DNA of 38,996 bases from MAG-121220-bin8 sp964433845. Lineage in GTDB: Bacteria > Bacteroidota > Bacteroidia > Flavobacteriales > Flavobacteriaceae. Below the pieces are notes generated by a model. It was not told where the DNA came from, did no database searches, and saw only the letters and a program-made list of their open reading frames with translations. This document shows positions 25,210 to 34,497 of the stretch, one piece after another. Every line of letters starts with the position of its first letter. Within the stretch, counting starts at the first letter, position 1. The DNA lies in NCBI GenBank assembly GCA_964433845.1, contig CAYSTA010000012.1, positions 1-38,996 on the forward strand, read 5' to 3'. The position numbers and the translations under genes were made by a program.

Positions 25210-27147
25210 ATGAGTGATGAAATAAATAAGAATCAGTACTCTGCGGATAGTATACAGGCTCTTGAAGGAATGGAACATGTTAGGAAGAGACCTTCAATGT
25301 ATATTGGCGATGTTGGAGTTAGAGGACTACATCATTTAGTATATGAGGTAGTCGATAATTCTATTGATGAAGCAATGGCTGGTCATTGTAATGAAATTAA
25401 AGTATCCATTAATGAAGATAATTCTATAACTGTTACAGATAATGGTAGAGGAATTCCAGTTGGTATTCATAAAAAAGAGGGAGTTTCAGCATTAGAAGTT
25501 GTGATGACTAAAATTGGAGCAGGTGGTAAGTTTGATAAGGATTCATACAAAGTATCGGGTGGATTACATGGGGTTGGAGTTTCTGTAGTTAATGCATTGT
25601 CCGACCATTTGACAGCTAAAGTTTATCGCGATGGAAAAATTTGGATTCAAGAATATGAAAAAGGCAAGACATTATATCCAGTAAAAACAGATGGTAAAAC
25701 AGATAAAACAGGTACTGAAGTAACTTTTAGACCTGATAAATCAATATTTACTGAGTTTCAAGATTATAGTTATGAGACCTTGTCTAACAGGATGCGAGAG
25801 TTATCATTTTTAAATAAAGGAATAGTACTTTCTATAATTGATAAAAGAAATAAAGAAGATGGAGAATTTGTTTCTGAAACATTTAAATCAGAGGAAGGTT
25901 TAAAAGAATTTATTCGATTTTTAGATGAAAATAGAGAACCCTTAACTTCAGATGTTATTTCTATGGAGGGTGAGAAGAAAAATATTCCTGTTGAAGTTGC
26001 AATGATCTATAATACCTCTTTTTCTGAAAACTTGCACTCTTATGTTAATAATATTAATACACATGAAGGTGGAACACATCTTGCAGGTTTTAGAAGGGGA
26101 TTAACATCTACCTTAAAAAAATATGCTGATTCTTCAGGAATGCTTGATAAGTTAAAGTTTGAAATTGCTGGTGATGATTTTAGAGAAGGTTTAACTGCTA
26201 TAATTTCCGTTAAAGTTGCCGAACCACAATTTGAGGGTCAAACTAAAACAAAATTAGGAAATAGAGAAGTGAATTCAGCTGTTTCTCAAGCAGTTTCAGA
26301 AATGTTAGAAAATTATCTTGAGGAAAACCCTAATGATGCTAAAATAATTGTTGATAAGGTTATTTTAGCTGCTCAAGCTAGACACGCGGCTAGAAAGGCC
26401 AGAGAAATGGTGCAAAGAAAGACTGTAATGAGTGGAGGAGGTCTCCCTGGAAAATTATCTGATTGTTCTGAACAAGATCCTGAATTATGTGAAGTTTTCT
26501 TAGTAGAGGGTGATTCAGCTGGTGGTACTGCAAAACAGGGAAGAGATAGAAATTTTCAAGCTATTCTTCCCCTTAGAGGGAAGATTTTAAATGTTGAAAA
26601 AGCAATGCAACATAAAGTTTTTGAAAACCAAGAAATAATTAATATTTATACAGCGTTAGGTGTAACAATAGGTACTGAAGAAGATAGTAAAGCTTTAAAT
26701 CTAGAAAAACTTAGATATCACAAAATTGTTATAATGTGTGATGCAGATGTTGATGGTAGTCATATTGCCACTCTAATTTTAACTTTCTTTTTTAGATACA
26801 TGAAAGAATTAATTGAGAACGGGAATGTATATATAGCAACTCCTCCTCTTTATCTCGTTAAAAAAGGTGCAAAAAAACAATATGCATGGGATGATAATGA
26901 AAGAGATAAGCTTATGGAGGAATTTGGACAGGGTTCTACCATTCAAAGGTATAAAGGGTTAGGAGAAATGAATGCCATTCAATTATGGGAAACTACAATG
27001 AATCCTGAATTTAGGACCTTTAGAAAAGTAACGATTGACAATGCTGTAGAAGCTGATCGTGTTTTTTCAATGTTAATGGGTGATGAAGTTCCTCCTAGAA
27101 GAGAATTTATAGAAAAAAATGCAACTTATGCTAATATTGATGTTTAA
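25210..27147 (+). CDS. gyrB: DNA gyrase subunit B
   Basis: A 645-aa type IIA topoisomerase subunit, the usual length for the form without the proteobacterial insert. The GHKL ATPase site shows Glu46 and Asn50 in YEVVDNSIDEA, Asp77 in DNGRGIPVG, and GLHGVGVSVVNAL. The transducer domain is followed by the Toprim domain with Glu433 in EGDSAGG and Asp511, Asp513 and Asp515 in DADVDGSH, which hold the catalytic Mg2+. The C-terminus has QRYKGLGEMN. With GyrA it introduces negative supercoils. The gap to mdh is 16 nt, so the two are probably cotranscribed. Confidence 0.97.
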   Translation: MSDEINKNQYSADSIQALEGMEHVRKRPSMYIGDVGVRGLHHLVYEVVDNSIDEAMAGHCNEIKVSINEDNSITVTDNGRGIPVGIHKKEGVSALEVVMTKIGAGGKFDKDSYKVSGGLHGVGVSVVNALSDHLTAKVYRDGKIWIQEYEKGKTLYPVKTDGKTDKTGTEVTFRPDKSIFTEFQDYSYETLSNRMRELSFLNKGIVLSIIDKRNKEDGEFVSETFKSEEGLKEFIRFLDENREPLTSDVISMEGEKKNIPVEVAMIYNTSFSENLHSYVNNINTHEGGTHLAGFRRGLTSTLKKYADSSGMLDKLKFEIAGDDFREGLTAIISVKVAEPQFEGQTKTKLGNREVNSAVSQAVSEMLENYLEENPNDAKIIVDKVILAAQARHAARKAREMVQRKTVMSGGGLPGKLSDCSEQDPELCEVFLVEGDSAGGTAKQGRDRNFQAILPLRGKILNVEKAMQHKVFENQEIINIYTALGVTIGTEEDSKALNLEKLRYHKIVIMCDADVDGSHIATLILTFFFRYMKELIENGNVYIATPPLYLVKKGAKKQYAWDDNERDKLMEEFGQGSTIQRYKGLGEMNAIQLWETTMNPEFRTFRKVTIDNAVEADRVFSMLMGDEVPPRREFIEKNATYANIDV

Positions 27148-27163
27148 TAGATAATAATAATTT

Positions 27164-28084
27164 ATGAAAGTAACTATAGTAGGAGCAGGGAATGTAGGCT
27201 CAACTTGTGCAGATGTTATTGCATCACAGTCTATAGCAAGTGAGGTCGTTCTTTTAGATATAAAAGAGGGGTTCGCTGAAGGAAAAGCTTTAGACATGAT
27301 GCAAACTGCAACAACAATTGGATTTGGTACTAAAGTAGTAGGGACAACAGGTGATTATTCAGTTACATCAAATAGTGATGTAGTTGTTATTACTTCTGGA
27401 ATTCCAAGAAAACCTGGTATGACAAGAGAAGAATTAATTGGTATAAATGCTGGTATTGTTAAAGAAGTTTCTGGTAATATTTTAAAACATTCAAGTGATG
27501 CAATTATTGTTGTTGTTTCTAATCCTATGGATACAATGACATATTTAACTTTGAATTCAACAGGTTTGCCTAAAAATAGAGTTATTGGTATGGGTGGTGC
27601 GTTAGATAGTTCCAGATTTAAAACTTATTTGTCATTAGCTCTAAATAGACCAGCAAATGATATTCATGGAATGGTAATTGGTGGTCATGGCGATACTACT
27701 ATGATTCCTTTAACTAGACTAGCAAGTTATAATGGAATTCCTGTTTCTAATTTAATCTCGGAAGATAAACTTAAAAAAGTGGCTGAAGATACTATGGTTG
27801 GTGGAGCAACTCTTACTAAATTATTAGGCACATCTGCTTGGTATGCACCTGGTGCGTCTGTTGCTTATTTAGTGAATTCTATTCTTAATGATCAAAAAAG
27901 AATTATTCCATGTTCAGTTCTTCTTGATGGAGAATATAACCAAGATGATATATGTATTGGTGTACCATGTATTATAGGAAAAAATGGTTGTGAAAAAATT
28001 ATTGATCTAGATTTAAATGATGAAGAAATGATTAAATTCAGTCAAAGTGCTGAGGCTGTCAGAAGAATGAACTTAGCATTATAA
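27164..28084 (+). CDS. mdh: Malate dehydrogenase
   Basis: A 306-aa LDH-like malate dehydrogenase, oxidising malate to oxaloacetate with NAD+ in the citric acid cycle. GAGNVGS (7-13) and Asp32 bind NAD. Arg82 and Arg88 in IPRKPGMTREE select the dicarboxylate, Asn120 and Arg151 line the site, and His175 in IGGHGDTTMIP is the proton acceptor with Asp148. The arginine-bearing mobile loop separates it from lactate dehydrogenase, which has Gln there. It follows gyrB closely. After it there is a 114-bp spacer holding the secDF promoter. Confidence 0.95.
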   Translation: MKVTIVGAGNVGSTCADVIASQSIASEVVLLDIKEGFAEGKALDMMQTATTIGFGTKVVGTTGDYSVTSNSDVVVITSGIPRKPGMTREELIGINAGIVKEVSGNILKHSSDAIIVVVSNPMDTMTYLTLNSTGLPKNRVIGMGGALDSSRFKTYLSLALNRPANDIHGMVIGGHGDTTMIPLTRLASYNGIPVSNLISEDKLKKVAEDTMVGGATLTKLLGTSAWYAPGASVAYLVNSILNDQKRIIPCSVLLDGEYNQDDICIGVPCIIGKNGCEKIIDLDLNDEEMIKFSQSAEAVRRMNLAL

Positions 28085-28129
28085 GATTGATAAAAACAGG
28101 AAGATACATGTCTTAACCTGAATTATTAA

Positions 28130-28160
28130 TTGCTTTATCCTGTGGGAAATCATATATTTG
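28130..28160 (+). promoter_or_regulatory. Probable secDF promoter
   Basis: TTG (28130-28132), a 20-nt spacer, then TATATTTG (28153-28160) match the Bacteroidota housekeeping consensus exactly. This places the transcript start about 30 nt before the secDF ATG. The same spacing is found before tRNA-Glu. Confidence 0.55.
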
Positions 28161-28198
28161 CTCGTTTTTAAAAAAGAAATTTTCTTAAATTTAATTTT

Positions 28199-31144
28199 AT
28201 GCAAAATAATGGACTCATAAAGTTTTTTGCTTTTTGTTTTGGATTAGTAAGTCTATACCAAATTTCATTTACTTTTATAACCTCTAGTGTTGAGGATAAT
28301 GCTTTAGAGTATTCAATTAACTCCGTTTCTGAAAATGAAACAAATTTTTCAGATAAAAGACAGCAGAAATATGTTAGTTATTTAGATTCTATTTCTGATA
28401 AAAGTATTTTTGGATTTACAACCTATAATAGCGCTAAATCTAAAGAACTTAACAAAGGATTGGACCTTAAAGGAGGAATTGATGTTACACTACAAATTTC
28501 TGTAAAAGATATTTTAAAAGGATTAGCCGAAAACTCTAAAGATGTGGTTTTTAATAATGCATTAAATAATGCTGATGAATTACAAAAAGAGTCCGATCAA
28601 ACCTATCTAGAGTCTTTTTTTACTTCTTTTGATCAAATAAAAGGAGATACAAACTTAGCTTCTCCTGATATTTTTGCAAATAGATCACTTAGTGATGAGA
28701 TTAATTTTGAAATGTCTGATGATGAAGTTAAACCAATTATTAAGCAAAAAATTGATGAATCTATTGTCTCTGCATTTGAAGTTTTAAGAAAAAGAATAGA
28801 TAAGTTTGGAGTGACACAACCTAATATTCAAAGATTAGGAAATTCCGGTAGAATTCGTGTTGAACTTCCTGGAGCAAAGGACGTAGCAAGAGTTAAAAAT
28901 TTACTTCAAAGTACCGCTCAATTAGAGTTTTGGGTTACTGAAAAAAATGATCAATTTTTACCTTTTTTATCACAAGCTAACGAAGCATTGAAAGAAATTT
29001 CAAAAGAAGAAAATGAAGAAATCGTCGAAACTGAAACTTCAAAAATTGATGATTTGTTAGCAGATGTTGAAGCAAATGATACTATAAATTCATCGACAAA
29101 AAATCCATTATTTGATTATATAGTTGGAACAGGTTATCAAGGAGGACCAGTAATTGCTCAGTTTCTATCAAAGAATCAAAATAAAATTGAGAAATATCTT
29201 TCTATGCCTGAAATTAGAAAGCTATTGCCACCTGAAAAAAGATTTACTAAGTTTTTATTTGGAAAGCCTGATGCTAATACAAAAATAGTAGATTTATATG
29301 CTATACAATCAAATAGAGATGACAAGCCACCATTAAGTGGAAGTGTTGTAGTAGATGCTAGTCAAAGTTATGATCAAATAGGATCTCCTGCAGTCTCTAT
29401 GCAAATGAATGGTAAAGGAGCTAGGAAATGGGAAGAGATGACAGGAAATGCTTATAAGGATAAGAGTAATATTGCAATAGTATTAGATGATATAGTTTAC
29501 TCTGCACCTGGAGTTTCAAAAGGTGCAATTTCAGGTGGTAGATCTGAAATATCAGGTCAATTCACTTTAAATGAAGCAATTGATTTGGCTAATGTTTTAA
29601 GAGCTGGTAAACTACCTGCATCAGCTGAAATTATTGAATCTGAAGTTGTAGGCCCATCTCTTGGAAAAGAAAACATTGAAAGAGGTATTAATTCATTTGC
29701 AATAGCACTATTACTAGTTCTTATATGGATGACATTTTATTATGGAAGAGCTGGAATTTATGCTGATACAGCATTAGTTTTAAATATTGTACTAATTTTT
29801 GGAATTTTAGCTGGATTAGGAGCTGTTTTAACCCTACCAGGAATAGCAGGTATTGTGTTAACAATTGGTATGTCTGTTGATGCAAATGTTTTAATTTTTG
29901 AAAGAATTAGAGAAGAGTTAACAAAAGGAAAAGGTCAAAAACAGGCTGTAAGTGATGGTTTTAGTAATGCACTATCATCTATTCTTGATGCTAATATAAC
30001 AACTGGATTAACAGCCTTAATATTATTTGTATTTGGATCAGGTCCAATCAAAGGTTTTGCTACAACTCTTTTAATAGGTATTGCTACTTCATTATTTACA
30101 GCAATCTTCATTACAAGAATGTTGGTAGATGCTAGAATAAGTAAAAGTAAAACCTTAAATTTTTCTACTAGAACTACAAAAAATTTGTTTAAGAATCTAA
30201 CCATAACTTTTCTTGAAAAAAGAAAAGTTGCTTATATGTTTTCTTTTGCCTTATTGACTATTGGTGTTTTTTCTCTTTCTACAAATGGTTTGAATCAAGG
30301 TGTAGATTTCGTTGGAGGAAGATCTTATACTGTTAGGTTTGATAATAATGTTAATCCAAGTGATGTTCAAAATAATCTTGTAGAAGTTTTTGGAAGTGCT
30401 GAGGCTAAGACATATGGTTCAGACAATCAACTTAAAATAACTACAAATTATAAAGTTGATGTTGAAGGTACTCAAGTTGATGATGAGATTCAGCTCAAAA
30501 TGTTTAATGCTCTAAAAAGTTTTTTCCCTGCTGATTTAACTTATGATAATTTTGTCAATGGATCAGATGATAAGTCAATTGGTATTATGGGTTCATCAAA
30601 GGTTGGTCCAACTATAGCTGATGATATTAAAAAGAACTCATTTTTAGCAATTTTTGGTTCTTTAGCCGTTGTTTTCTTATATATTTTATTGAGATTTAGG
30701 GATTGGCAATATTCTTTAGGAGCTGTAGCAGCGGTTTTTCATGATGTTTTAATTGTTTTAGGAGTCTTTTCTATCGCTTATTCATTTATGCCGTTTAATA
30801 TGGAAATTAACCAAGCATTTATAGCTGCTATTTTAACAGTTATAGGATATTCATTAAATGATACAGTAGTTGTATTTGATAGAATTAGAGAATTTAGATT
30901 GATTAATAAATCATGGGAATTTAATAGAATAGTAAATGGTGCTTTAAACTCAACTCTAAGTAGAACATTAAATACATCATTTACTACTTTAGTTGTTTTG
31001 TTGGCAATATTTATTTTTGGTGGTGAATCAATTCAAGGATTTATGTTTGCCTTAATTATTGGAGTTATGATAGGAACATATTCTTCCGTCTTTATTGCTA
31101 CACCCGTAATGTTTGATACTTTAAGAAAAAGCATAAAAAAGTAA
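28199..31144 (+). CDS. secDF: Fused protein-export membrane protein SecD-SecF
   Basis: A 981-aa fusion of SecD and SecF, the normal arrangement in Bacteroidota. The SecD half has one N-terminal span, LDLKGGIDVTLQI near 88-100, a large periplasmic domain (P1), then five spans with SVDANVLIFERIREEL. The SecF half starts about residue 665 with a new first span, FVGGRSYTVRF, and ends with SLNDTVVVFDRIREF. A polar acidic stretch within P1 (KEENEEIVETETSKIDD, about 265-281) looks like a lineage-specific insert. The complex uses the proton or sodium gradient to pull proteins out of SecYEG. It converges on lgt with one base between the stops. Confidence 0.96.
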   Translation: MQNNGLIKFFAFCFGLVSLYQISFTFITSSVEDNALEYSINSVSENETNFSDKRQQKYVSYLDSISDKSIFGFTTYNSAKSKELNKGLDLKGGIDVTLQISVKDILKGLAENSKDVVFNNALNNADELQKESDQTYLESFFTSFDQIKGDTNLASPDIFANRSLSDEINFEMSDDEVKPIIKQKIDESIVSAFEVLRKRIDKFGVTQPNIQRLGNSGRIRVELPGAKDVARVKNLLQSTAQLEFWVTEKNDQFLPFLSQANEALKEISKEENEEIVETETSKIDDLLADVEANDTINSSTKNPLFDYIVGTGYQGGPVIAQFLSKNQNKIEKYLSMPEIRKLLPPEKRFTKFLFGKPDANTKIVDLYAIQSNRDDKPPLSGSVVVDASQSYDQIGSPAVSMQMNGKGARKWEEMTGNAYKDKSNIAIVLDDIVYSAPGVSKGAISGGRSEISGQFTLNEAIDLANVLRAGKLPASAEIIESEVVGPSLGKENIERGINSFAIALLLVLIWMTFYYGRAGIYADTALVLNIVLIFGILAGLGAVLTLPGIAGIVLTIGMSVDANVLIFERIREELTKGKGQKQAVSDGFSNALSSILDANITTGLTALILFVFGSGPIKGFATTLLIGIATSLFTAIFITRMLVDARISKSKTLNFSTRTTKNLFKNLTITFLEKRKVAYMFSFALLTIGVFSLSTNGLNQGVDFVGGRSYTVRFDNNVNPSDVQNNLVEVFGSAEAKTYGSDNQLKITTNYKVDVEGTQVDDEIQLKMFNALKSFFPADLTYDNFVNGSDDKSIGIMGSSKVGPTIADDIKKNSFLAIFGSLAVVFLYILLRFRDWQYSLGAVAAVFHDVLIVLGVFSIAYSFMPFNMEINQAFIAAILTVIGYSLNDTVVVFDRIREFRLINKSWEFNRIVNGALNSTLSRTLNTSFTTLVVLLAIFIFGGESIQGFMFALIIGVMIGTYSSVFIATPVMFDTLRKSIKK

Positions 31145-31159
31145 TCTAAGTACTTTTTT
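31135..31159. terminator. Bidirectional terminator shared by secDF and lgt
   Basis: AAAAAAGTA (31135-31143) and TACTTTTTT (31151-31159) form a perfect 9-bp stem with a 7-base loop. The A run and T run give a U tract on either strand. Both stop codons lie inside it: TAA of secDF at 31142-31144 and the complement of TAG of lgt at 31146-31148. The stem is mostly A/T, so strength is uncertain. Confidence 0.55.
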
Positions 31160-31997
31160 TACTTCTTACCATTAGAAAAACACCAATTATTATAAATGGA
31201 ATACTTAACCATTGCCCTGTAGATAATATACCTAAGGCATCTTCAAAACCTCCTTGACTTTCTTTTACAAATTCAACTAATATTCTAATAGAGAATAAGC
31301 ATATTAAAAAGAGTCCAAAAAGAAACCCTTTTTTATTTTTATAATCTGTTTTCCAATATAAATTCCATAGTAAAATAAAAAGAAGCAAATAACCAAATGC
31401 TTCATATAATTGGGCTGGATGTCTAGGATATATTTCTCCTCTATTAGAAAAAACAACACCAAAATTATTTCCTGTATAATTACCAAGAATTTCAGAATTA
31501 AAGAAATTACCAATTCTTACAAACATTCCGCCAATTGATATTGGAATAACTATTCTATCAAAAATCCATAATACCGAATCATATTTGAATTTATATTTAT
31601 AAATAAACATGGCTGTAATTATACCTATTGTTGCGCCATGACTAGCTAATCCTCTGTACCCAACAAATTTATATCCGTCTATTAGTCCGAATAACATTGA
31701 ACTATTAGAATCGTTTTTTATTGGTAATAAAATTTCGATTAAATTATTTTGGAAATAATCCCAGTTATAAAAAAATACTTCTCCTAGTCTAGCTCCAATC
31801 AAAGTTCCAAAAACTACATAAATAAACAGCGGTTCAACTAATTCTATAGATTTATTATCATTTATATATAATTTTTTTATAATATAATAGCCTAGGGTAA
31901 AAGCAATTATAAACATTACACTATACCAATGAATGGAGAGAGGGCCTAGTTTTAAGAAAATTTCATTTGGAGCCCAGTCAATCTTTAGAAATGTCAT
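31146..31997 (-). CDS. lgt: Prolipoprotein diacylglyceryl transferase
   Basis: A 283-aa inner-membrane enzyme that transfers diacylglycerol from phosphatidylglycerol to the lipobox Cys of prelipoproteins, as needed by the many lipoproteins here. Seven spans are predicted. Conserved residues: GARLGE, His120 in RGLASHGA, the Lgt signature RIGNFFNSE (161-169), and RHPAQLYEA (192-200). I choose ATG at 31997. The open frame extends upstream to 32069, but that part is the reverse-frame shadow of yidD and is polar and basic, and known Lgt proteins begin close to this point. It is the last gene of a folE-cysS-yidD-lgt cluster. Confidence 0.94.
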   Translation of the reverse strand: MTFLKIDWAPNEIFLKLGPLSIHWYSVMFIIAFTLGYYIIKKLYINDNKSIELVEPLFIYVVFGTLIGARLGEVFFYNWDYFQNNLIEILLPIKNDSNSSMLFGLIDGYKFVGYRGLASHGATIGIITAMFIYKYKFKYDSVLWIFDRIVIPISIGGMFVRIGNFFNSEILGNYTGNNFGVVFSNRGEIYPRHPAQLYEAFGYLLLFILLWNLYWKTDYKNKKGFLFGLFLICLFSIRILVEFVKESQGGFEDALGILSTGQWLSIPFIIIGVFLMVRSKKST

Positions 31998-32026
31998 AAG
32001 AATATTTTGAATAAATATAGATAAAA

Positions 32027-32245
32027 TTAAGGGACTGGATCTAAACCTTTTCCGCCCCATGGGTGACACCTAATTATTCTTTTAAATGAAAGAAATAATC
32101 CCTTAATTAATCCATGTTTTAATAAAGATAATTTACTGTATTCTGAACATGTAGGAGAAAATCTACAGGTTGATGGCAATAGAGGAGAAATTGTTATTTG
32201 ATAAAATTTTATTAATAAAATAAACGGATATACAATAACCTTCAT
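32027..32245 (-). CDS. yidD: Membrane protein insertion efficiency factor YidD
   Basis: A 72-aa member of the YidD family. LPSTCRFSPTCSEYS (25-39) with its paired Cys, and RCHPWGGKGLDPVP at the C-terminus, are the family hallmarks. The N-terminus is an amphipathic or membrane-bound helix. It assists YidC in inserting inner-membrane proteins. It begins 2 nt after the cysS stop and ends 29 nt before lgt, so the genes are very likely one transcript. Confidence 0.93.
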   Translation of the reverse strand: MKVIVYPFILLIKFYQITISPLLPSTCRFSPTCSEYSKLSLLKHGLIKGLFLSFKRIIRCHPWGGKGLDPVP

Positions 32246-32247
32246 TA

Positions 32248-33726
32248 TTAAATCAATTTGTATGAAGATTCATTTTTTTCATCATTTAATTGTATTCCAA
32301 GCTTCAATAAATCATCTCTAATTTGATCTGATAATTCAAAATTTTTATTTGCTCTAGCCTGATTTCTTATTTTAATTAATAATTGGATTAAATCAGATGA
32401 TTTTCCAGATTTTGCATTTTTTTCATTTATTAATCCTAATATCTCAAAAAGAAATATTTCAAATGTTTTTCGAATTTTTTCTTTATCTATTTTATTTATA
32501 TTCTTAGAGCCAATATTAACGTTGTTAATAAACTTTACACATTCAAAGATTTCTGCAATTAGCATTGGCGTATTGAAATCGTCATTCATTCTAGAATAAC
32601 AATTAGAAATCCAATTATCAACATCAAAATCAGACTTTTTATTATTACTATTTAAATTTGGAATTAAGTTAAATCCGTCAATTAATTTGTTTAATCCTTT
32701 CTCAGAAGCAATCAATGCATCGTTGCTCAAATCTAATATATTTCTATAATGGGCTTGATACATAAAAAATTTAACAACATTTGGAGAGAATTCTTTACTT
32801 AAAAGATTATTCTTTCCTGTAAAAATTTCATTAGGTAAAATGAAATTATCAGTCGATTTAGACATTTTTTTACCATTCAATGTTAACATGTTTGCATGCA
32901 TCCAAAATTTAGCTGGACTTTGATTGTCAATTGCTTCAGATTGTGCTATTTCACAATCATGATGAGGAAATTTTAAATCCATGCCACCACCATGAATATC
33001 AAAAAAATCTCCAAGATATTTTTTACTCATAGAGGTGCATTCTAGATGCCATCCTGGAAAGCCTTTTCCCCAGGGTGAGTTCCAGTACATTATATGATTT
33101 TTCTCAGCTTTTTTCCATAAAGCAAAATCTTGTGGATTTTTTTTGTCAGAAGTTCCATCTAAATCTCTAGAACTATTCATCATATCTTCAATTTTTCTTC
33201 CACTTAATTTGCCATACTTATTTACTTTATTAAATTTTTTAACATCAAAATATATAGATCCATTTTTTTCGTAGGCATAACCTGATGCAATTATTTTATT
33301 AATACTATCAATTTGTTCTAAAATATGACCAGTAGCTGTTGGCTCTATATTTGGAGGAATTGTATTGAATTTCTTCATAATTGTATGAAAATCCATTGTA
33401 TATTTTTGGACTATTTCCATTGGCTCTAATTTTTCAATTCTTGCCTTTTTAGAAATTTTATCTTCACCAGAATCATCATCATTTTCTAAATGACCTACAT
33501 CTGTCAGGTTTCTAACATATCTAACTTTATATCCTAAATGGGAAATATATCTATGAATTATATCAAATGAAATATAGGTTCTACAATTTCCTAAATGAGC
33601 ATTACTATATACTGTTGGTCCACAAACGTAAATACCAACATTTTTTTTATTTATAGGTACAAAAATTTCTTTTTTTCCTGAAAGTGAATTGTATATTTTT
33701 AAATCTTTATAAAAATCAGATTTCAT
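32248..33726 (-). CDS. cysS: Cysteinyl-tRNA synthetase
   Basis: A 492-aa class I aminoacyl-tRNA synthetase. The HIGH box is AHLGN (43-47), the zinc-binding Cys35 lies in VCGPTVYS, and KMSKS is at 287-291. GWHLECTSMS and FPHHDCEIAQSEA give further zinc and cysteine-binding residues. The C-terminal helical domain ends with IRNQARANKNFELSDQIRD, the standard close. Length is normal. It follows folE by 6 nt and precedes yidD by 2 nt. Confidence 0.96.
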   Translation of the reverse strand: MKSDFYKDLKIYNSLSGKKEIFVPINKKNVGIYVCGPTVYSNAHLGNCRTYISFDIIHRYISHLGYKVRYVRNLTDVGHLENDDDSGEDKISKKARIEKLEPMEIVQKYTMDFHTIMKKFNTIPPNIEPTATGHILEQIDSINKIIASGYAYEKNGSIYFDVKKFNKVNKYGKLSGRKIEDMMNSSRDLDGTSDKKNPQDFALWKKAEKNHIMYWNSPWGKGFPGWHLECTSMSKKYLGDFFDIHGGGMDLKFPHHDCEIAQSEAIDNQSPAKFWMHANMLTLNGKKMSKSTDNFILPNEIFTGKNNLLSKEFSPNVVKFFMYQAHYRNILDLSNDALIASEKGLNKLIDGFNLIPNLNSNNKKSDFDVDNWISNCYSRMNDDFNTPMLIAEIFECVKFINNVNIGSKNINKIDKEKIRKTFEIFLFEILGLINEKNAKSGKSSDLIQLLIKIRNQARANKNFELSDQIRDDLLKLGIQLNDEKNESSYKLI

Positions 33727-33732
33727 TGTAAG

Positions 33733-34413
33733 TTAGAGTGAACTTTCATTACTAATATAATCTAAAAATTCTCTTTTTACACTTTGATTTTTAAATTTAC
33801 CACCAAATTCTGCAGTTACGGTGCTACAATCAACGTCTTTTATACCTCTAGAATTAACACAAAGGTGCTTTGCATCAATAACACAAGCAACATCCTGCGT
33901 TTCGAGAATTTCTTGTAAAGCTTTTACTATCTGTATAGTTAACCTCTCTTGTACTTGAGGTCTTTTAGAAAAATACTCTACTATTCTATTCATTTTTGAA
34001 AGACCAATGACAGTACCACTTGAAAAATATGCAACATGAGCTTTACCAACAATAGGTAATAAATGATGTTCACATGTTGAATAAAGCGTAATGTTTTTTT
34101 CAACTAACATTTCTTTATAATCATATTTATTTTCAAAGGTGGATGATTTAGGAAGTTTATTAGGATTTAATCCTTGAAAGAGTTCCTTTACAAACATTTT
34201 AGCAACTCTTTTAGGTGTACCTCTTAAACTGTCATCATTTAAATCCATTCCTAATGTCTCTAGTATATTGTGGATATCCTTTTCTATTAATGAGATTTTT
34301 TCATCATCTGAAATATCAAATGCATTATCTCTAATTGGAGTTTCTGATGATGAACCTATATGATCATCACCCATTAAATCCAATTGATCTTCAAAAAACT
34401 TATCGTATTTCAT
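33733..34413 (-). CDS. folE: GTP cyclohydrolase I
   Basis: A 226-aa enzyme converting GTP to dihydroneopterin triphosphate at the head of folate synthesis. Zinc ligands are visible in STCEHHLLP and in CVNSRGIKD; RGTPKRVAKMF and RPQVQERLT are family motifs. I start at ATG 34413 (MKYDKFFED); the frame extends seven codons further to 34434 but that adds nothing conserved. The first 35 residues are an acidic leader before the catalytic core, as in other Bacteroidota. It heads the cysS-yidD-lgt cluster, with an 84-bp gap to the next upstream gene. Confidence 0.94.
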   Translation of the reverse strand: MKYDKFFEDQLDLMGDDHIGSSSETPIRDNAFDISDDEKISLIEKDIHNILETLGMDLNDDSLRGTPKRVAKMFVKELFQGLNPNKLPKSSTFENKYDYKEMLVEKNITLYSTCEHHLLPIVGKAHVAYFSSGTVIGLSKMNRIVEYFSKRPQVQERLTIQIVKALQEILETQDVACVIDAKHLCVNSRGIKDVDCSTVTAEFGGKFKNQSVKREFLDYISNESSL

Positions 34414-34497
34414 GTTTAAAATTTCTAATAACAAAGATAATTAAAGAATACTTAATAGAATAATAGATTTAATTAATTAGAAATATTTATAAAACTC

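Noticed and set aside
28096..28143. Possible stem ACAGGA/TCCTGT after mdh
   Set aside because: Only six base pairs, a long loop and no T run; it competes with another weak pairing and overlaps the secDF promoter. Not convincing as a terminator.
31998..32069. 24-codon N-terminal extension of lgt
   Set aside because: It overlaps yidD in another frame, is basic and polar, and would precede the usual Lgt start. ATG 31997 is preferred.
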